A DNA stretch of 54,910 bases from an uncultured bacterium (lineage in GTDB: Bacteria > Bacillota > Clostridia > Oscillospirales > Oscillospiraceae). Position 1 is the first letter of the stretch, and each line of letters opens with the position of its first letter. Positions 23,393-32,119 of the stretch are shown here, piece after piece. The stretch covers positions 1-54,910 of the forward strand of contig CAMCCC010000014.1 of NCBI GenBank assembly GCA_945873205.1. The letters are read 5' to 3'. A model generated the notes under the pieces. It saw nothing but the letters and a program-made list of their open reading frames with translations, was not told the origin of the DNA and searched no databases. Position numbers and translations under genes: made by a program.

Positions 23393-25123
23393 ATGGCAAG
23401 AAACTACAAGGAAGAATATCAGCACTGGCTGGACAGCCCCGCCCTCAGCGAGGAGGAATGGGCAGAGCTTAACGCCATCGCCGGCGACGAGAAGGAGATT
23501 GAAAACCGCTTCTTTGCCCCGCTGGAGTTCGGCACTGCCGGTCTCAGAGGCACCATGAAGCTGGGCCTGCACCACATGAACGTGCACATCATCCGTCACG
23601 CCACCCAGGCCTTTGCCAACGTTATTTCCGCCGAGGGCGAGGAAGCAAAGCGCAGGGGCATCGCCATCGCTTATGACTGCCGCCTCAACGGCGAGACCTT
23701 CGCCCGGGAGGCCGCCTGCGTCATGGCTGCCAACGGCGTGCATGTGCGCATCTTTGACGCCCTGCGCCCCACCCCGGAGCTGAGCTTTGCCGTGCTGTAC
23801 TATGGCACTATCGCCGGCCTGAACGTCACCGCCAGCCACAACCCCAAGGAGTATAACGGCTACAAGGTCTACTGGGCCGACGGCGCCCAGCTGCCCCCCC
23901 AGAAGGCGGACGCCATCGCCAAGCAGATGGAAGCCATCGATATCTTCACCGGCTTCAAGAGCTGTGATTTTGACGAGGCTGTCAAGAGCGGCATGATCGA
24001 GATTCTGGGCAAGGAGACCGATGACGCTTTCATGGAGCAGGTCATGGCCCAGGCCATCGATAAAGAAGTGGTCAAAGAAGTGGCGGATGAATTCAAAGTG
24101 GTTTACACCCCCTTCCATGGCTGCGGCTACAAGCTGGTCCCCGAAGCTCTGGCCCGGCTGGGTCTGAAGTATGTGTACCCAGTGGAGGAGCAGATGGTCA
24201 TTGACGGCAACTTCCCCACTGTGGCCAGCCCCAACCCGGAGAACCCGGAGGGCTTCTACCTGGCGGTTGACCTGGCCAAGAAGGTGGGCAGCGACCTGAT
24301 CATCGGCACCGACCCGGACTCTGACCGTATCGGCACCATGGTGCGGGTAGGGGATGAGTACAAGACCATCACCGGCAACCAGATGGGCGTGCTGCTGCTG
24401 GACTACATCATCCGCGCCAAGAAAGCCACCGGCACCCTGCCGGAGAATGCCGGCGCCCTGTCCAGCATTGTCTCCACCGGCATGGCAAGAGCTGTCTGCG
24501 AGGCCAACGGCGTCCACTTTGAGGATACCTTCACCGGCTTCAAGTTCATGGCGGAGCGGATCGCCGAGTGGGAAGCCGCCGAGTCTTATAAGTACATCTT
24601 CGCCTTCGAAGAAAGCTACGGCTACATGGTGGGCGACTATGTGAGAGATAAGGACGCTGTCACTGCCTCCATGCTGGTGGCGGAGATGGCCGCCTCCTAC
24701 CACAAGCAGGGCATGACCCTGATGGACGCGGTCAACGCCCTGTATGAGAAGTACGGCCACTTTGCCGAGAAGACCCTGAACCTGGTCATGCCCGGCCTGG
24801 ACGGCCTGCAGAAGATGCAGCAGCTGATGAAGGACCTGCGGGAGAAGCCCCCGGTGGAGATCGGCGGCCAGGAAGTCCTCCGCATCCGTGACTATGCCGA
24901 CGGCAGCATTTTCGTGGCCGGTTTGGGCAAGGTGGGCAAGACTCCCTTCTGGGGCTCCAACGTGCTGTACTTTGAGCTGGCCGACGGCAGCAGCTTCATC
25001 GTCCGTCCCTCCGGCACGGAGCCGAAGATCAAGGTCTATCTGCTGGTTCGCGGCGAGAGTCAGGCCCAGTGCGCCGAAAAGATCGCCAGGTACAACGAGT
25101 TTGCAGATTCTCTGAAGAAGTGA
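23393..25123 (+). CDS. Phosphoglucomutase/phosphomannomutase (alpha-D-phosphohexomutase)
   Basis: 576 residues, matching the long PgcA-type phosphoglucomutases of Firmicutes. Four-domain landmarks: FGTAGLRG near 47, the phosphoserine loop VTASHNPKEYNG near 146 (catalytic Ser), metal-binding GTDPDSDRIG near 304, sugar-binding FEESYGYMVGDYV near 400, and phosphate-binding RPSGTEPK near 537. It interconverts glucose-1-P and glucose-6-P, feeding UDP-glucose and glycolipid or glycogen synthesis. AAGGAGGAAATTACC precedes ATG 23393. The chromate transporter pair begins 7 nt after the stop codon, so the transcript likely continues. Confidence 0.96.
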   Translation: MARNYKEEYQHWLDSPALSEEEWAELNAIAGDEKEIENRFFAPLEFGTAGLRGTMKLGLHHMNVHIIRHATQAFANVISAEGEEAKRRGIAIAYDCRLNGETFAREAACVMAANGVHVRIFDALRPTPELSFAVLYYGTIAGLNVTASHNPKEYNGYKVYWADGAQLPPQKADAIAKQMEAIDIFTGFKSCDFDEAVKSGMIEILGKETDDAFMEQVMAQAIDKEVVKEVADEFKVVYTPFHGCGYKLVPEALARLGLKYVYPVEEQMVIDGNFPTVASPNPENPEGFYLAVDLAKKVGSDLIIGTDPDSDRIGTMVRVGDEYKTITGNQMGVLLLDYIIRAKKATGTLPENAGALSSIVSTGMARAVCEANGVHFEDTFTGFKFMAERIAEWEAAESYKYIFAFEESYGYMVGDYVRDKDAVTASMLVAEMAASYHKQGMTLMDAVNALYEKYGHFAEKTLNLVMPGLDGLQKMQQLMKDLREKPPVEIGGQEVLRIRDYADGSIFVAGLGKVGKTPFWGSNVLYFELADGSSFIVRPSGTEPKIKVYLLVRGESQAQCAEKIARYNEFADSLKK

Positions 25124-25130
25124 AGTATTC

Positions 25131-25673
25131 ATGAAGAAATTCCTTGACCTTTTCCTGGCTTTTGCCAGGGTAGGCGTCATGACCTTTGGCGGCGGCTATG
25201 CCATGATCCCCATTCTGGAGCGGGAGATTGTGGACAAACACGGCTGGGCCACCAGCGAGGAGCTGATGGACTATTATGCCGTGGGCCAATGCACCCCCGG
25301 CGTCATCGCCGTCAATACCGCCACCTTCATCGGCCAGAAGCTCTACGGCACTCTGGGCGGCATCGTGGCTACCCTGGGTGTGGTGTTCCCCTCGGTGCTG
25401 ATCATCAGCGTCATTGCCGGCATCCTCACCAACTTTGCGGATATCCCGGCGGTGCAGCATGCCTTTGCCGGCATCCGTGTCTGCGTCTGCGTACTGATCT
25501 TCAACGCCGTTACCAAGCTGTGGAAGAAGGCCGTCACCGATAAGGCCAGCCTGGTGCTGTGCCTGCTGGTGTTTGTGCTCTCCGTTTTCCTTGACCTGTC
25601 CCCGGTGCTGTTTGTGGTGCTCTGTGCCGCTGCCGGTATCTTCTTTACGAAAGTGGGGCTGAGAGGGAAATGA
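25131..25673 (+). CDS. Chromate transporter family, half-size subunit 1
   Basis: 180 residues, six hydrophobic segments, with the CHR family signature FARVGVMTFGGGYAM and the downstream GQCTPGVIAVNTATFIG. Half-size CHR proteins occur as adjacent pairs that are thought to function together; a role in chromate efflux is shown only for some full-length relatives, so the physiological substrate is uncertain. ATG 25131 follows AAGTGAAGTATTC. The stop codon overlaps the next start (ATGA). Confidence 0.93.
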   Translation: MKKFLDLFLAFARVGVMTFGGGYAMIPILEREIVDKHGWATSEELMDYYAVGQCTPGVIAVNTATFIGQKLYGTLGGIVATLGVVFPSVLIISVIAGILTNFADIPAVQHAFAGIRVCVCVLIFNAVTKLWKKAVTDKASLVLCLLVFVLSVFLDLSPVLFVVLCAAAGIFFTKVGLRGK

Positions 25674-26248
25674 TGCTGTATCTGCGGCTCTTTTATGAGT
25701 TTTTCAAGACCGGCCTCTTCGCCGTGGGCGGCGGCATGGCAACCCTGCCCTTCCTCTACGACATGGCCGATTCCACCGGCTGGTTCACCTATGGGCAGCT
25801 GGCGGATATGGTGGCTGTGTCTGAGTCCACCCCCGGCCCCATCGGCGTGAACATGGCCACCTATGTGGGCTTTACCGCCGGTGGTATCCCCGGTGCGGTG
25901 GTTGCCACCCTGGGCCTTGTGACCCCTTCGGTGATCATCATCCTGCTGATTGCCCGGGTGCTCAAGTCTTTCCGCCAGAACCAGTATGTGGACGCGGCCT
26001 TCTATGGCCTGCGCCCCTGCTCCGTGGGGCTGATCGCCGCCGCCGGTGTGCTGGTTCTGAAGCTGGCCCTGTTCAATACGGAGCTGTTTCAGGCCAGCGG
26101 CGTGCTTACCGACCTGTTCAACTTCAAGGCCATCATTCTGGCTGTGGTGCTCTTGATCTGCACGCGTTATGTAAACAAGCTCAAGTCCCTGCACCCCATT
26201 GTTTTTATAGCTGCCTCCGCCCTGATCGGTGTGCTGTTCGCGTTCTAA
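25670..26248 (+). CDS. Chromate transporter family, half-size subunit 2
   Basis: 192 residues, the second half of the CHR pair: YEFFKTGLFAVGGGMATLPFL and SESTPGPIGVNMATYVGF mirror the first subunit. About six membrane segments. ATG 25670 overlaps the preceding stop codon by 4 bp; ATG 25673 is an equally possible start given GAGAGGG just upstream. The 3' end overlaps the convergent ylbJ-like gene by 4 bp and no terminator separates them. Confidence 0.93.
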   Translation: MMLYLRLFYEFFKTGLFAVGGGMATLPFLYDMADSTGWFTYGQLADMVAVSESTPGPIGVNMATYVGFTAGGIPGAVVATLGLVTPSVIIILLIARVLKSFRQNQYVDAAFYGLRPCSVGLIAAAGVLVLKLALFNTELFQASGVLTDLFNFKAIILAVVLLICTRYVNKLKSLHPIVFIAASALIGVLFAF

Positions 26249-27201
26249 AGCAGCAGCATGGAGAGGGCATAGGCCAGCACCATGCCAATACTGGCGCTGA
26301 TCAGGCGTCCTGCGAAATGCAGGGCGCCTTTGATTTTGCTCCCGGCCAGCACCGCCAGGGTCTGGAAATGGACGGAGATGCCGCCCCAGCCCAGAATCCC
26401 CGCCGCCAGCGCCATGTTCAGCGGCGTGGGGGCCAGACCCCGCAGCGCCCCGGCGGCGCTGCCCAGCTCCAGCACCCCGGTGAGGGCGGCATGGGTAAAT
26501 TGCAGCTCCAGCCCGAAAGCGGCGGAGAGATGCCCGCAGACCAGGGAAAAGGCCCCGCCCGCGTCCAGCAGCCCCACCAGCACCGTGAAGCACATCACAA
26601 AGCCGCACACGTTCAGCAGCACCCCCATGGCCTGCTTCACCGCCTCCGGCAGCGCCTGACTTATGTAAACCGAATCCAGCTGCAGTGGCGGAATCTCCCG
26701 GCAATAATCCTTCTGGCGGAAGAACAGCCCGGTCAGCATGGCGGAGAGCACATGGCAGAGGTAGAGCAGCAGCCCGGCCTTCCCGCTGCCGAAGGCCCCG
26801 GCCCCCACCGCGCCGATGATGAAGGCAGGACCGGAGTTGTTGCAAAAGGCCAGCAGCCGCTCTCCCTCCCTGGCGGTGATGGCGCCGCTGCGCTCCATGT
26901 CGGCGATGTAGGCCGCCCCCAGGGGGTAGCCTCCGGTGAGCCCGATCAGTAGCGCCGAGGCCCCGGCCCCGGTGATGCCGTAGACCCGGGAGGCCAGGGG
27001 CGTCAGCAGCCGCCCCAGATAGCCCGGCAGCCCCAGCCGGTTCAGCAGTACCGACAGCACAAAAAAGGGGAACAGCGAGGGCAGAATCAGGCTCAGGCAC
27101 AGCTCCACGGCGTAGCGGCAGCTTTGGATGACCTGGGCAGAGCACAGGGTCAGGGCGGCAAAGGAACAGAGACAGACGATAACGGCGAGACGGTTTTTCA
27201 T
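26245..27201 (-). CDS. ylbJ: Sporulation integral membrane protein, YlbJ/SpoVV-like (nucleoside recognition domain)
   Basis: 318 residues, about eight hydrophobic segments with two Gate/nucleoside-recognition motifs: LPSLFPFFVLSVLL, LTGGYPLGAAYIADM and FCNNSGPAFIIGAVG. In Bacillus, SpoVV (YlbJ) is needed for dipicolinic acid uptake into the forespore across the outer forespore membrane. AGGAGG lies 6 nt before ATG 27201. It is divergent from yqfC with a 71-bp gap, an arrangement that may allow joint mother-cell (sigma-E) control (inference). Confidence 0.88.
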   Translation of the reverse strand: MKNRLAVIVCLCSFAALTLCSAQVIQSCRYAVELCLSLILPSLFPFFVLSVLLNRLGLPGYLGRLLTPLASRVYGITGAGASALLIGLTGGYPLGAAYIADMERSGAITAREGERLLAFCNNSGPAFIIGAVGAGAFGSGKAGLLLYLCHVLSAMLTGLFFRQKDYCREIPPLQLDSVYISQALPEAVKQAMGVLLNVCGFVMCFTVLVGLLDAGGAFSLVCGHLSAAFGLELQFTHAALTGVLELGSAAGALRGLAPTPLNMALAAGILGWGGISVHFQTLAVLAGSKIKGALHFAGRLISASIGMVLAYALSMLLL

Positions 27202-27220
27202 GGCGCACCTCCTTGTCCAT

Positions 27221-27249
27221 GTATCAAGCTATGACGCCGGGCATAGATA
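27221..27249 (+). promoter_or_regulatory. Possible sigma-E-type promoter for yqfC
   Basis: GTATCAA (27221-27227), 14-nt spacer, CATAGATA (27242-27249). The spacing and the CATA start of the -10 fit sigma-E, but the -35 match is poor. Offered because yqfC is sigma-E-dependent in Bacillus. Confidence 0.25.
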
Positions 27250-27272
27250 TATACGGAATCGAGGTGAAGCCG

Positions 27273-27545
27273 GTGAGAAGCAAAAGGGAGCTGCCCCAGG
27301 AGCTGGCGGAGCGGCTGGCGCTGCCGGAGGACGCCCTGCTGGGCACTGCCAAGCTGACGGTCACCGGCGGCAAGCGGCTGCTGGTGGAAAACCACCGGGG
27401 CGTCATGGACTATGGCCGGGAGCGGATCGTGGTGTCCCTGGGCCGGGGCAAGCTGAACATCAGCGGCACTGAGCTGGTGATCGCCGCCATGAACCGGCGG
27501 GAGCTGCTGATCAGCGGCCGGATACAGAGCGTGGAATGGGAGTGA
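27273..27545 (+). CDS. yqfC: Sporulation protein YqfC
   Basis: 90 residues, the size of Bacillus YqfC. Family features are a short helical N-terminus (ELPQELAERLALPEDAL) and a run of strands: LTVTGGKRLLVENHRGVMDY, ERIVVSLGRG, LNISGTELVI and an ELLISGRI end. The gene order yqfC-yqfD-phoH supports the call. It is a mother-cell sporulation protein of unknown mechanism. The start is GTG 27273, with GAGGTG 6 nt upstream; earlier in-frame ATG codons (27213-27231) would add 20 residues without homology and without a ribosome site. Confidence 0.92.
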   Translation: MRSKRELPQELAERLALPEDALLGTAKLTVTGGKRLLVENHRGVMDYGRERIVVSLGRGKLNISGTELVIAAMNRRELLISGRIQSVEWE

Positions 27546-27547
27546 AC

Positions 27548-28708
27548 ATGGGCAGAATCTATGAAAAACTCAAGGGCAGGCTGGATGTGGAGGTCTGCGG
27601 CGCCTATGTGGAAGGACTGCTGAACGCGGCGGCCCTGTCGGCCATTGCGCTGTGGGATATCCAGTGCGTGGACGACTGCACCGTGCGCCTGCGCATGTAT
27701 GAGACGGACTACCCGGCCCTGGAAGCCCTGAGCGAAAAATGCATGTGCCAGCTGAAGCCCATCAGCCTCAGCGGCGGCAGCCGGGACAGGAAGCTGATTA
27801 AACGCCGGGTCTGGCTGCTGCTTTTCCTGCTGCTGATGGGGCTGCTGCTGTTCGTTTCTTCTCTGTTCATCTGGGAGATCGAAGTGGTGGGCAATGAGCA
27901 GCTTACCGATGGGCAGGTGCTGCGGGCGCTGTCCCGCTGTGGGGTGGACAGCGGAACCTGCCGCTACTCCGTTTCCGCCGACCTGGTGCGCAGCCAGATG
28001 CTCCGGGAGCTGCCGGAGCTGGCCTGGATGACGGTGAACATCAGCGGCTCCCGGGCCGTGGCCGTGGTGATGGAGCGGCAGGAGAAGCCGGAGATCTATG
28101 CCGAGAGCGCACCGGCAGACATCGTGGCTGCCAGAACCGGCATCGTCCGCCGTCTGTCCGTGGAGAACGGCAGGCCGGTGGTGCACAGTGGCCAGTCGGT
28201 ACTGGCAGGGGAGACCCTGGTCAGCGCCGAGATGGATTCTCTGTCCAACGGCAGCAAATACGTCCGGGCCAGAGCCCAGGTCCTGGCCGATACCTGGCGG
28301 GAGCTGAGCGCTGTCTGCCCCGCCCGGGAGGAGGTAAAGCGGCCCAATCTCATCAGCCGCAGCCGCTTTGCAGTAATTTTCGGAAAAAGACGGATAAATC
28401 TTTATTTTGATAGTGGAAAAGCTATTGACGAGTGTGATAAAATCATTCATGAATATAAACTGGGCGCGGAGGGCCTGTTCGCCCTGCCGGTGACCCTGGT
28501 GCGGGAAGAGCTGCGAGGTTATGATACCCAGCTTCAGTCCGCCTGTGACCGGCAGGAGATGGAGCGGCAGCTGAACCGCCTGCTGCTGGCCGATGTGAAG
28601 GGGCAGGTGCTGGGAAAAAGCTTCACCGCCGCCGGGGGCGAGACCTTGTATGTTCTCACTCTCCGCTGCCATTGCCTGGAAGATATTGCCCGGGTGGTCG
28701 GTTTTTGA
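27548..28708 (+). CDS. yqfD: Sporulation protein YqfD
   Basis: 386 residues. A cytoplasmic N-terminal domain (~1-85) precedes one transmembrane segment (KRRVWLLLFLLLMGLLLFVSS, about 85-105), then an extracytoplasmic region beginning with a POTRA-like stretch (IEVVGNEQLTDGQVLRAL) and a C-terminal domain with RTGIVRRLSVENG. This is the YqfD/SpoIVFA-neighbour family required for efficient sporulation. It begins 2 nt after the yqfC stop codon with GGGAG at 5 nt. An AT-rich stretch at 28370-28462 inside this otherwise GC-rich gene contains TGATAAAAT and may hold a promoter for phoH and downstream housekeeping genes. Confidence 0.94.
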   Translation: MGRIYEKLKGRLDVEVCGAYVEGLLNAAALSAIALWDIQCVDDCTVRLRMYETDYPALEALSEKCMCQLKPISLSGGSRDRKLIKRRVWLLLFLLLMGLLLFVSSLFIWEIEVVGNEQLTDGQVLRALSRCGVDSGTCRYSVSADLVRSQMLRELPELAWMTVNISGSRAVAVVMERQEKPEIYAESAPADIVAARTGIVRRLSVENGRPVVHSGQSVLAGETLVSAEMDSLSNGSKYVRARAQVLADTWRELSAVCPAREEVKRPNLISRSRFAVIFGKRRINLYFDSGKAIDECDKIIHEYKLGAEGLFALPVTLVREELRGYDTQLQSACDRQEMERQLNRLLLADVKGQVLGKSFTAAGGETLYVLTLRCHCLEDIARVVGF

Positions 28709-28731
28709 GGCCGCCTGAGAAAGGATATTAC

Positions 28732-29739
28732 ATGATAGAAAAAACCATTGAAGTAGAAAGAATGGAGCATGTGATCAGCGTCTTTGGCTCCTTTGACCAG
28801 AACCTGCGCATCATCGAAAACGAGCTGGGGGTCAAGGTGCTGGACCGGGATGATAAGATCCACATCTGCGGCGAGGCCGAGGATGTGCTGCTGGCGGAGA
28901 AGGCCATCAATGGTCTATTGACTCTGGCCGCCAAGGGGGAGAATATCGACGCCCAGAATGTCCGCTATATTCTCAAGCTGGTGAAGGACGGGAAGGAGAC
29001 CCAGATCAACCAGCTGGCCGGGGACGTGATCTGCATCACCGCCAAGGGCAAGCCCATCAAGCCCAAGACCCTGGGCCAGAAGGCCTATTGCGACGCCATC
29101 GCCCAAAACACCGTCACCCTGGGCATCGGCCCCGCCGGCACCGGCAAGACCTACCTGGCCGTGGCCGCCGCTGTGGCCGCCTTCCGGGCGGAGGAGGTCA
29201 ACCGTATTATCCTCACCCGCCCCGCTGTGGAGGCAGGGGAGCGGCTGGGCTTTTTGCCCGGGGATTTGCAGAGCAAGGTGGATCCCTACCTGCGCCCCCT
29301 GTACGACGCCCTCTTTGATATGCTGGGGGCGGACACCTACCAGAAGTATCTGGAGCGGGGCAATATCGAGGTGGCCCCCCTGGCCTATATGCGCGGCCGC
29401 ACCCTGGACGACAGCTTTATCATCCTGGACGAGGCCCAGAACACCTCCCGGGAGCAGATGAAAATGTTCCTGACCCGCATCGGCTTCGGCTCCAAGGTAG
29501 TCATCACCGGCGACATCACCCAGATCGACCTGCCGGAGGACAAGACCAGCGGCCTGAAGGTGGCCATGAAGGTGTTGGAGGGCATCGAGGACATCGCCAT
29601 CTGCACCCTCACCGGCTCCGATGTGGTGCGCCACCGGCTGGTGCAGAAGATCATCGAGGCCTATGAGGTCTATGACAAGAAGAACCCGGCCGCGGCGCCG
29701 GTGAAGAAGCTGCCGCCGAAACGCTATAAGAAGGGATGA
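28732..29739 (+). CDS. phoH: PhoH family ATPase
   Basis: 335 residues, the normal size. An N-terminal KH-like domain (IIENELGVKVLDRDDKIHI) is followed by a P-loop ATPase with Walker A GPAGTGKT at ~133-140, VEAGERLGFLPGDL and Walker B FIILDEAQNT, ending with a basic Pro/Lys-rich tail. PhoH/YbeZ works with YbeY in RNA metabolism and ribosome maturation in other bacteria (family knowledge), and ybeY follows immediately. ATG 28732 has AAAGGA 7 nt upstream. In B. subtilis pgpH (yqfF) lies between phoH and ybeY; it is absent here. Confidence 0.96.
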   Translation: MIEKTIEVERMEHVISVFGSFDQNLRIIENELGVKVLDRDDKIHICGEAEDVLLAEKAINGLLTLAAKGENIDAQNVRYILKLVKDGKETQINQLAGDVICITAKGKPIKPKTLGQKAYCDAIAQNTVTLGIGPAGTGKTYLAVAAAVAAFRAEEVNRIILTRPAVEAGERLGFLPGDLQSKVDPYLRPLYDALFDMLGADTYQKYLERGNIEVAPLAYMRGRTLDDSFIILDEAQNTSREQMKMFLTRIGFGSKVVITGDITQIDLPEDKTSGLKVAMKVLEGIEDIAICTLTGSDVVRHRLVQKIIEAYEVYDKKNPAAAPVKKLPPKRYKKG

Positions 29740-29744
29740 GGGAC

Positions 29745-30227
29745 ATGGAGCACGAGATTGATGTGAGCCGGGAAGTGAAGAACCTGGGCCATAACGAGGC
29801 CGCCGCCCTCATCAAGAAGGCTGCCGCCATGGCTTTGGACGCCGAAGGGGTAGACACGCCCTGCATTATAAGCGTTATGTTAACCGATGATGCGGGCATC
29901 CATGCGGTGAACCGGGACTTCCGTGGGGTGGACAGGCCCACCGATGTGCTCAGCTTCCCCCAGAACGAGCTGGAGCCGGGGCATTTTGACCCGGCGGACT
30001 GTGAGCGGGACCTGGATACCGGCGCGGTGCTGCTGGGGGACATGATGATCTCCCTGCCCCGCTGCGAGGCCCAGGGCCAGGAGTTCGGCCATGGCTTCAA
30101 ACGGGAGATCATGTATCTCACCGTCCACTCTGTTTTGCACCTGCTGGGCTATGACCATGTGGATGAAGGCCCGATGAAGGCACAGATGCGCCAGCGTGAA
30201 AAGGCCATCATGGGCGACGATATTTGA
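29745..30227 (+). CDS. ybeY: Endoribonuclease YbeY (rRNA maturation)
   Basis: 160 residues. The zinc motif HSVLHLLGYDH at ~128-138 provides the three His ligands; DVLSFPQNE and LLGDMMISL are the other family blocks. It acts in 16S rRNA 3'-end maturation and ribosome quality control. The start is taken as ATG 29745, 9 nt after AAGGG; ATG 29736, which overlaps the phoH stop codon, abuts that site and is less likely, though coupling is possible either way. It lies between phoH and era as in many Firmicutes. Confidence 0.96.
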   Translation: MEHEIDVSREVKNLGHNEAAALIKKAAAMALDAEGVDTPCIISVMLTDDAGIHAVNRDFRGVDRPTDVLSFPQNELEPGHFDPADCERDLDTGAVLLGDMMISLPRCEAQGQEFGHGFKREIMYLTVHSVLHLLGYDHVDEGPMKAQMRQREKAIMGDDI

Positions 30228-30255
30228 AGAATTGAATTTACAGGAGAAGAACAAC

Positions 30256-31143
30256 ATGACAAAAGCAGCCATGATCACCATCTGCGGCCGGCCCAACGTG
30301 GGCAAGTCCACCCTGACCAACGCTCTGGTGGGGGAGAAGATCGCCATCGTTTCCAACAAGCCCCAGACTACCCGCAACCGCATTACCGCCATCGTCAACC
30401 GGGGAGATACCCAGTTTGTCCTGATGGATACCCCCGGCTTCCACAAGCCCAAGACCCGCCTGGGGGACTACATGGTCAATGTGGTGAAGGAGAGCGTGGC
30501 GGACGTGGACTGTGTGCTGCTGCTGGTGGAGCCGGTGGCCAGCCCCGGTCCTCAGGAGCTGGCCCTGATTGAGCGCATCGGCCAGACCAAGGCCCCGGCC
30601 TTGCTGGTGATCAATAAGATCGACACGGTGGACAAGGCCCGGCTTCTGGAGGTCATGGCCGCCTACAGCGCTCTGTACCAGTTCGATGCCATCCTGCCCA
30701 TCTCCGCCAGAACCGGCGAAGGGGTGGACGAGCTGATGGCGGAGCTGGAGAAATACGCCCAGGAGGGCCCCCATTTCTTCCCCGAGGACATGATCACCGA
30801 CCAGCCGGAGCGGCAGATCTGCGCGGAGCTGGTGCGGGAAAAGCTGCTGCGCTGCCTGGACAAGGAGATCCCCCACGGCACCGCCGTGGAGGTCACCAAG
30901 TTTTCCGAGCGGGACAACGGCATCATCGACCTGGAGGTCACCATCTACTGCGAGAAGGAGAGCCATAAGGGCATCATCATCGGCAAGAAGGGCGCCATGC
31001 TCCGAAAGATCGGGGAGCTGGCCCGCACCGATATCGAGGCCTTCATGGGCACCAAGGTCTATTTGCAGACCTGGGTGAAGGTGAAGGAAAACTGGCGGGA
31101 TTCCATGGCCCAGCTGCGCAACTTCGGCTTCAGCGAGCAGTAA
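30256..31143 (+). CDS. era: GTPase Era
   Basis: 295 residues. G1 GRPNVGKS is at 11-18, G2/switch QTTRNR, G3 DTPGFH, G4 NKID and G5 SARTGEG, then a C-terminal KH domain with IIIGKKGAMLRKIGE. Era binds the 3' end of 16S rRNA during 30S assembly and is usually essential. ATG 30256 has AGGAGA ~9 nt upstream. It lies in ybeY-era-yqzL-recO; dgkA and cdd, which lie between ybeY and era in Bacillus, are missing. Confidence 0.98.
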   Translation: MTKAAMITICGRPNVGKSTLTNALVGEKIAIVSNKPQTTRNRITAIVNRGDTQFVLMDTPGFHKPKTRLGDYMVNVVKESVADVDCVLLLVEPVASPGPQELALIERIGQTKAPALLVINKIDTVDKARLLEVMAAYSALYQFDAILPISARTGEGVDELMAELEKYAQEGPHFFPEDMITDQPERQICAELVREKLLRCLDKEIPHGTAVEVTKFSERDNGIIDLEVTIYCEKESHKGIIIGKKGAMLRKIGELARTDIEAFMGTKVYLQTWVKVKENWRDSMAQLRNFGFSEQ

Positions 31144-31205
31144 ATCAATTTTTTCCAGCATTTTAATCTGCCGCCTTTGCAGATACTAAAGGCAGAGGTG
31201 GTAGC

Positions 31206-31334
31206 ATGAAAGACGATCCCATCTGGCAGGCCTTCCGGGAGACCGGCGACCCGCTGTATTATCTCCTTTACAAAGCCGCCGAAAGGGCCGTAGAGAAAAG
31301 AACTGCCCAAAACACTGTGGGGAGCCGGGGATAA
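31206..31334 (+). CDS. yqzL: YqzL family small protein
   Basis: 42 residues beginning MKDDPIWQAFRETGDPLYYL and ending TVGSRG. Short YqzL proteins lie between era and recO in many Firmicutes and share this W-x2-F-x2-TGxxxxYL pattern; the function is unknown. AGAGGTGG lies 6-8 nt before ATG 31206. The position, pattern and ribosome site make it a real gene despite its size. Confidence 0.85.
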   Translation: MKDDPIWQAFRETGDPLYYLLYKAAERAVEKRTAQNTVGSRG

Positions 31335-31368
31335 GTTCCCCGGGCTCAGGATAAGTAGGTATACATAT

Positions 31369-32115
31369 ATGTTTACGACAACCAACGCCCTTGTCCTGCG
31401 GGAAGTCCGGTACAAGGAGGCGGACCGCATCCTCACCCTGCTGACTTCCACCGACGGCAAGATCACCGTCAAGGCCCGGGGCGCCCTGCGCAAGGGCAGC
31501 AAAACCGCCGCCGCCACCCAGCAGCTGACCTATTCGGAGATGACCCTCTTTGGCAACCGTGGCAAATGGACGGTGAACGAGGCGGTGCTCAAAGAGGCCT
31601 TCACCGGCCTGCGCACGGATATGGAGGATTTTGCCCTGGGCTGCTATTTTGCCGAGTGTCTGGAGGCGCTCAGCGTGGAGGATCAGCCGGAGCCGGCCGT
31701 TTTGCAACTGGGGCTCAATTCTCTGTATGCGCTCAGCAATAAACTGTACCCCCCGGAGCAGATCAAGGCCGCCTTTGAGCTGCGGCTCATGTGCCTCACC
31801 GGCTACACGCCGGAGCTGAGCGCCTGCCCCGCCTGCGGCTGTCAGGAGATAGAGCAGCCGGTGCTGAGCCTGGAGCGGGGCAGTGTCTTCTGCCGCGCCT
31901 GTGCCGACAGCCGGGACCAGCTGGCCCGCCTCTGCCCGGATTCCCTGGCCGCCCTGCGCTATATCGTCTCCGCCCCGGCAAAGCAGCTGTTCTCCTTCCG
32001 CCTGGAAGGGGAGGCCATGCAGCGGCTCAGCGCCGCGGCGGAGCGCTACCTGCTGCTGCAAACTGAGCGGCAGTTTTCCACCCTGACATATTGGAAAAAC
32101 ATAAGGATAAGATAA
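31369..32115 (+). CDS. recO: DNA repair protein RecO
   Basis: 248 residues, the normal length. An N-terminal OB fold (TNALVLREVRYKEADRILTLLT, then KARGALRKGSK) is followed by a helical domain and a zinc motif with CPACG and CRAC. RecO loads RecA onto SSB-coated DNA with RecR in gap repair. ATG 31369 has only a weak ribosome site (TAGGT). mutS2 begins 4 nt after the stop codon, grouping two DNA-recombination genes. Confidence 0.96.
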   Translation: MFTTTNALVLREVRYKEADRILTLLTSTDGKITVKARGALRKGSKTAAATQQLTYSEMTLFGNRGKWTVNEAVLKEAFTGLRTDMEDFALGCYFAECLEALSVEDQPEPAVLQLGLNSLYALSNKLYPPEQIKAAFELRLMCLTGYTPELSACPACGCQEIEQPVLSLERGSVFCRACADSRDQLARLCPDSLAALRYIVSAPAKQLFSFRLEGEAMQRLSAAAERYLLLQTERQFSTLTYWKNIRIR

Positions 32116-32119
32116 AGCT

